This document shows positions 7,166 to 9,837 of a stretch of DNA of 9,837 nt, piece after piece. The notes under the pieces are model-generated. The model was not told the origin of the DNA and made no database searches. It saw nothing but the letters and a program-made list of their open reading frames with translations. How positions within the stretch are numbered: the first letter of the stretch is position 1; each line of letters begins with the position of its first letter. The stretch spans positions 1 through 9,837 of the forward strand of contig DYLE01000085.1 of assembly GCA_020722245.1 (NCBI GenBank), read 5' to 3'. The translations under genes and the position numbers were made by a program. The DNA comes from Desulfonema limicola (GTDB lineage Bacteria > Desulfobacterota > Desulfobacteria > Desulfobacterales > Desulfosalsimonadaceae).

Positions 7166-8143
7166 TTATTGAATGCCGTTGAATTTTATGGTCCCCTTGC
7201 CCAGGATATCGTGAAGGTGAAGGATTCCCGTCACCCGGCCCTGGGCGTCAACAACCGGCAGAACCGTGATCTGGTGGATTTCCATGGTATTGAGCGCCTC
7301 GTATAATGGGGTGCTCTGTTTCACCGCCTTGGGGTTTTTGACCATCAGTTTTTCGACATTCCGACCGTATATTTTTGCTCTTTGGACGATCATCCGCCGC
7401 ACATCGCCGTCCGTGATGATCCCGGTCAGAGTGTCGTCGTTTTTGAGTATCAGTATGGCGCCGAGTTTTCGCCTGTCCATCAGTTCCAGGGCGGTCTCCA
7501 TTTTGGTGCCTTCATACACCCGCGGGATTGAATCCCCGGAGAGCATGATATCCTCAACCCGGTAGGACAGACGGCTTCCGATGAGGCCTCCGGGATGAAA
7601 TTTTTTAAAATCAGTGGGGCTGAATTTGCGTTTGTTGATCAGCACCACTGCCAGGGCGTCTCCCATGGCCAGTTGGGCTGTTGTGCTCGCGGTGGGCACC
7701 ATTTTCAGGGGACAGGCCTCGGTTTCAACCCCGACATCGATGATGAGGTCGCTTTGTTTCGCAAGGGTTGACTGGGTGTTTCCCGTAAAGGCGATGATCG
7801 GGCATCCGGCGTTTCGAATGCTGGGAAGCAGGATATTCAACTCATCGGTCTCTCCGCTGTTGGACAGCGCAATAAAAATATCCTCTTTCGAAACAATGCC
7901 CAGATCCCCGTGCATGGCCTCAACCGGATGCAGAAAAATCGACCGCGTCCCCGTGCTGTTTAAGGTGGCCACGATCTTTCTTCCGATCAGACCGGACTTT
8001 CCGATCCCGGCGATGATCACCCGGCCCCGGGACCGATAAATCATATCCACCATTTGGGTGAAGTTTTCGTTGATCCGTTGAGCCAGATTGAGTATCCCCC
8101 GGGCTTCTATTTGAAGGACCTCAATCGCCTGTTCAATACTCAT
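7166..8143 (-). CDS. kdsD: Arabinose-5-phosphate isomerase (KdsD/KpsF/GutQ family)
   Basis: A 325-residue cytoplasmic enzyme interconverting ribulose 5-phosphate and arabinose 5-phosphate, the first step towards Kdo for LPS. The SIS sugar-isomerase domain spans about 20-190: IAGIGKSGLIGRK (44-56), HPVEAMHGDLG (72-82), SNSGETDE (94-101), EACPL (142-146), PTASTTAQLAMGDALA (150-165) and HPGG (183-186). Lys49, Glu101, Glu142 and His183 line up with the catalytic residues Lys59, Glu111, Glu152 and His193 of E. coli KdsD at a constant offset of ten. Two CBS domains follow, about 196-255 (VEDIMLSGDSIPRV, ITDGDVRR) and about 263-318 (VEKLMVKNPKAV, ILHLHDIL). The length matches E. coli KdsD (328). The frame is open to 8200, but the start at 8143 is chosen because AGAGGG (8154-8159, minus strand) precedes it and the protein then aligns end to end with the family. 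Phosphofructokinase follows 33 bases downstream. Paralogues KpsF (capsule) and GutQ cannot be told apart by sequence alone. Confidence 0.92.
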   Translation of the reverse strand: MSIEQAIEVLQIEARGILNLAQRINENFTQMVDMIYRSRGRVIIAGIGKSGLIGRKIVATLNSTGTRSIFLHPVEAMHGDLGIVSKEDIFIALSNSGETDELNILLPSIRNAGCPIIAFTGNTQSTLAKQSDLIIDVGVETEACPLKMVPTASTTAQLAMGDALAVVLINKRKFSPTDFKKFHPGGLIGSRLSYRVEDIMLSGDSIPRVYEGTKMETALELMDRRKLGAILILKNDDTLTGIITDGDVRRMIVQRAKIYGRNVEKLMVKNPKAVKQSTPLYEALNTMEIHQITVLPVVDAQGRVTGILHLHDILGKGTIKFNGIQ

Positions 8144-8153
8144 AAACCAATTG

Positions 8154-8159
8154 CCCTCT
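8154..8159 (-). promoter_or_regulatory. Ribosome binding site supporting the kdsD start
   Basis: AGAGGG on the minus strand lies 10 bases before the ATG at 8143. The alternative in-frame ATG at 8200 has no purine-rich site in front of it and would add 19 residues not seen in family members. Confidence 0.5.
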
Positions 8160-8316
8160 GTAGTGTTGTTTTTGAAACCCCATCCGGTTGTAAAAAACAT
8201 CTATAATTACTAGGGTTAAACTAAATTACACTGACGCCTTTTTGAGTAGAAATCAAGTCTTGTTTTACCAGTGCGCCCTCCTTGAATAAATATAAAAAAT
8301 AACGCTGGCGCCTTGT

Positions 8317-8334
8317 TATTGATCGATGTCAATA
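8317..8334. promoter_or_regulatory. Operator-like inverted repeat TATTGA-N6-TCAATA
   Basis: A perfect 6-base inverted repeat, TATTGA and TCAATA, separated by six bases (TCGATG). Its right end is 6 bases from the -35 box of the rightward promoter candidate. Size and symmetry suit a dimeric helix-turn-helix regulator, activator or repressor. No regulator is encoded in the window and the site does not match a consensus I can name, so function is inference. Confidence 0.35.
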
Positions 8335-8340
8335 GACCCC

Positions 8341-8369
8341 TTGACGGGATTTGCGAATCTGTCTATTAA
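8341..8369 (+). promoter_or_regulatory. Candidate sigma70 promoter for the GT4 gene
   Basis: TTGACG (8341-8346, five of six consensus) is followed after exactly 17 bases by TATTAA (8364-8369, four of six). Transcription would begin near 8376, giving a leader of about 100 bases before the GTG at 8476. The optimal spacing and position in a divergent gap support it; the -10 box is only moderate. Confidence 0.45.
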
Positions 8370-8475
8370 ACGACTCGGGCTTGCCGCTTTTTTTTAACGG
8401 ATTGAATCCGGGCCGCTGAAACGCGTATGCACGGCTATCCTGAAAATTTGGCATGGGGGTGCAAGGCCGGTTATC

Positions 8476-9612
8476 GTGAGGATTATTGTCAACGCAGCGC
8501 CTTTAAACAACATCTTGACCGGCATCGGCCGGTACATCAGGGAGCTGTATACACAAATTCAGGTTCTGCGTCCGGATATTGAAATCTCCTTTTTCAATGG
8601 GGCAGGACTTTCAAGGAGAATGCCCGCCCCCCAAAAGGATTACCGCCTCTGGGAGTTGGCGGTCAAAACAGCCTGGCGCCTGCCGTCGTTTGTTCCTTAT
8701 ATGGCAAGGATCATCGCCCGCCAAAAAAGCGCCCGCCGTTTCTTCAGGTTATCCCTTGATGGGGATATTTATCATGAGGCCGGCTATTTCCCCTATCAGA
8801 CCCCGCAAGGCGTAAAAACGGCATTTACCGTCCATGACCTGTCATGGATCAGATTTCCGGATTTTCATCCAAAGGATCGGCTCTGGTTTTTCCAAAGGTA
8901 TTTTGAAGCGTCGCTCAGCCGGGCCGATGTCCTGATCACGCCCTCGCAATTTACGCGAAGGGAGATCCAAACCCTCTATCCGGGCGTGAATGCCGGCATT
9001 CATGCGATTCCCCTGGGGTTTAACCCCTCTGTTTTTTTTAAACGTGCCCCGCATGAGGTGGCTTCATTTAAAGCAGGAATGGGTCTGCCGGAAAAGTTTT
9101 TTTTGTATGCCGGCACATCCGATCCCCGCAAGAATATTCGAACGATGATGAAGGCGCTTCTGGATCTGCCAAAGCCTGTAAAAATGGTCTGCACCGGCTG
9201 GTCGGGCTGGGAGAAAACCGCGACCAGAAACCTGTTTCCGGCGGATCTCAAGGACAGGATCATTTTTACCGGTTATGTTCCCGATTCTGTGCTTGCCCTG
9301 CTGTATGCCGGCGCCGGTGTTTTTGTTTATCCCAGCTATTACGAGGGGTTCGGCCTGCCGGTGCTTGAGGCCATGGCCTGCGGGTGCCCGGTGATCTGCT
9401 CAAATGAGGCAAGCCTGCCGGAGGTGGCGGAGGATGCGGCCGCATACTGTGGTCCTGATGACGCCGGCTGCCTTGCGGATTCCATCAGGGAAATTCTTGG
9501 ATCTGAGGCGTTATACAAAGAGATGAGCCGAAAAAGCCTGATCCAGGCAAAAAAGTTCAGCTGGATTCAGACCGCAGAAAAAACCCTTAAGGTATTTGAG
9601 GACATACTATGA
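8476..9612 (+). CDS. Family 4 glycosyltransferase
   Basis: A 378-residue GT4 (GT-B fold) retaining glycosyltransferase, expected to add a sugar from a nucleotide-sugar donor to a lipid-linked or polysaccharide acceptor at the cytoplasmic membrane face. The N-terminus MRIIVNAAPLNNILTGIGRY matches the opening of mannosyltransferase-like GT4 enzymes, with TGIGRY (15-20) the acceptor-side glycine loop. FTVHDLSW (117-124) with His120, ITPSQFTRREI (154-164), and IPLGFNP (178-184) mark the N-domain and hinge. YAGTSDPRKN (211-220) starts the C-terminal Rossmann domain. VYPSYYEGFGLPVLEAMACG (284-303) contains the EX7E donor-binding pair Glu290 and Glu298, followed by PVICSN and SLPEV. The start is GTG; no in-frame ATG upstream is plausible, and a weak AAGG (8463-8466) precedes it at 9 bases. 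No membrane segment is visible. It is divergent from kdsD, which fits a role in LPS or surface glycan assembly. The exact sugar is unknown. Confidence 0.9.
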   Translation: MRIIVNAAPLNNILTGIGRYIRELYTQIQVLRPDIEISFFNGAGLSRRMPAPQKDYRLWELAVKTAWRLPSFVPYMARIIARQKSARRFFRLSLDGDIYHEAGYFPYQTPQGVKTAFTVHDLSWIRFPDFHPKDRLWFFQRYFEASLSRADVLITPSQFTRREIQTLYPGVNAGIHAIPLGFNPSVFFKRAPHEVASFKAGMGLPEKFFLYAGTSDPRKNIRTMMKALLDLPKPVKMVCTGWSGWEKTATRNLFPADLKDRIIFTGYVPDSVLALLYAGAGVFVYPSYYEGFGLPVLEAMACGCPVICSNEASLPEVAEDAAAYCGPDDAGCLADSIREILGSEALYKEMSRKSLIQAKKFSWIQTAEKTLKVFEDIL

Positions 9613-9693
9613 CAGGGTGAATCCGCCGTCGAACCGGATGAACATGCCTTGATTTCTTAAACTCTGATCCACCTGTTTTTTGCGTCATGATGC

Positions 9694-9837
9694 TTAAAAA
9701 CGGGGCGTCCCATCAATTACATGATACGCGGCATCATGATAGAGAAAATCAAGGCAGAAAAGCGAAAGCAGGGCATCAAACACCTGGGCCGGATGCACCC
9801 CGGCTCTCACATAGATTCCGGAATGCAACACCAGAGG
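9694..9837 (-). CDS. C-terminal end of an unrecognised protein, cut by the window edge
   Basis: On the minus strand the frame is open from the window edge for 47 codons and ends at TAA (9694-9696). The translation begins PLVLHSGIYVRAGVHPAQVF and ends YHVIDGTPRF. Codon choice (CTG, GTG, GCC, CCG frequent) resembles that of the neighbouring genes, and the other two minus-strand frames are broken by stops, which favours real coding. I do not recognise the family from this tail. It would be convergent with the GT4 gene, 81 bases from it. The short length makes chance a real alternative. Confidence 0.45.
   Translation of the reverse strand, partial: PLVLHSGIYVRAGVHPAQVFDALLSLFCLDFLYHDAAYHVIDGTPRF

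Larger units (their letters stand above)
8144..8475. other. Divergent intergenic region between kdsD and the GT4 gene
   Basis: This 332-base gap contains no gene I can support. It holds the kdsD ribosome binding site at its left end, an AT-rich stretch around 8281-8302, an inverted repeat at 8317-8334, a rightward promoter candidate at 8341-8369, a run of eight T at 8388-8395, a 13-base palindrome at 8398-8410, and the leader of the GT4 gene. I could not find a convincing leftward promoter for kdsD: TTGATT on the minus strand is 20 bases from the nearest TGTAAT, which is too far. Confidence 0.6.

Noticed and set aside
8144..8200. KdsD start at 8200 instead of 8143
   Set aside because: It adds 19 residues not found in the family, and no ribosome site precedes it.
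8371..8395. Intrinsic terminator ending in the T-run at 8388-8395
   Set aside because: The preceding GGCTTGCCGC offers only a 3-base stem with a 2-base loop, too weak.
8449..8462. Sigma54-like site (TGGCAT ... TGC) before the GT4 start
   Set aside because: The GG and GC elements are 9 rather than 10 bases apart, and the site is only about 14 bases from the start codon, too close to act as its promoter.

Overview
The window looks like a chromosomal segment of a Gram-negative, probably anaerobic bacterium, most plausibly a Desulfobacterota (deltaproteobacterial sulfate-reducer type) genome. This is inferred from family content and style, not from a marker gene. The indicators are a cobalamin-type radical SAM enzyme in a glycan gene cluster, a plant-like (group III) phosphofructokinase, a DUF4124/coiled-coil envelope protein, and KdsD, which implies Kdo-containing LPS. 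Base composition is moderate, roughly 50-60% GC in the sampled stretches, except for the first 300 bases, which I counted at about 34% GC.

Layout. Bases 1-293 hold the C-terminal end of a sulfotransferase whose reading frame is interrupted by a stop directly before its first ATG. Next, on the same strand, come a B12-binding-domain radical SAM protein (336-1808) and a family 2 glycosyltransferase with C-terminal membrane segments (1842-2855). These three look like the end of a plus-strand glycan/envelope-modification operon. A divergent pair of envelope genes follows: a secreted DUF4124 coiled-coil protein (minus, 2883-3539) and a large lipoprotein-like protein with TPR repeats plus a type-1 periplasmic-binding fold, resembling LpoA/LppC (plus, 3690-5795). 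A good sigma70-type promoter for the DUF4124 gene lies between them. A minus-strand pair comes next, arabinose-5-phosphate isomerase KdsD (7166-8143) followed by a phosphofructokinase (5804-7132). A 332-base intergenic region (8144-8475) carries a plausible promoter and an operator-like inverted repeat for a plus-strand family 4 glycosyltransferase (GTG start, 8476-9612). The right edge holds the C-terminal 47 codons of an unrecognised minus-strand gene.

How the parts fit. KdsD makes arabinose-5-phosphate, the precursor of the Kdo sugar of LPS. The two glycosyltransferases, the sulfotransferase remnant and the radical SAM enzyme suggest assembly and decoration of a surface polysaccharide or glycolipid. 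The TPR/LpoA-like protein and the DUF4124 protein would act in the periplasm or at the outer membrane. The phosphofructokinase is central metabolism.

I saw no RNA genes, CRISPR array, insertion sequence, phage gene or defence system. I do not think the window holds a clear undescribed system. The items most worth a second look are the interrupted sulfotransferase, the radical SAM enzyme of unknown substrate, the acidic insertion inside the LpoA-like protein, and the operator-like site upstream of the GT4 gene.
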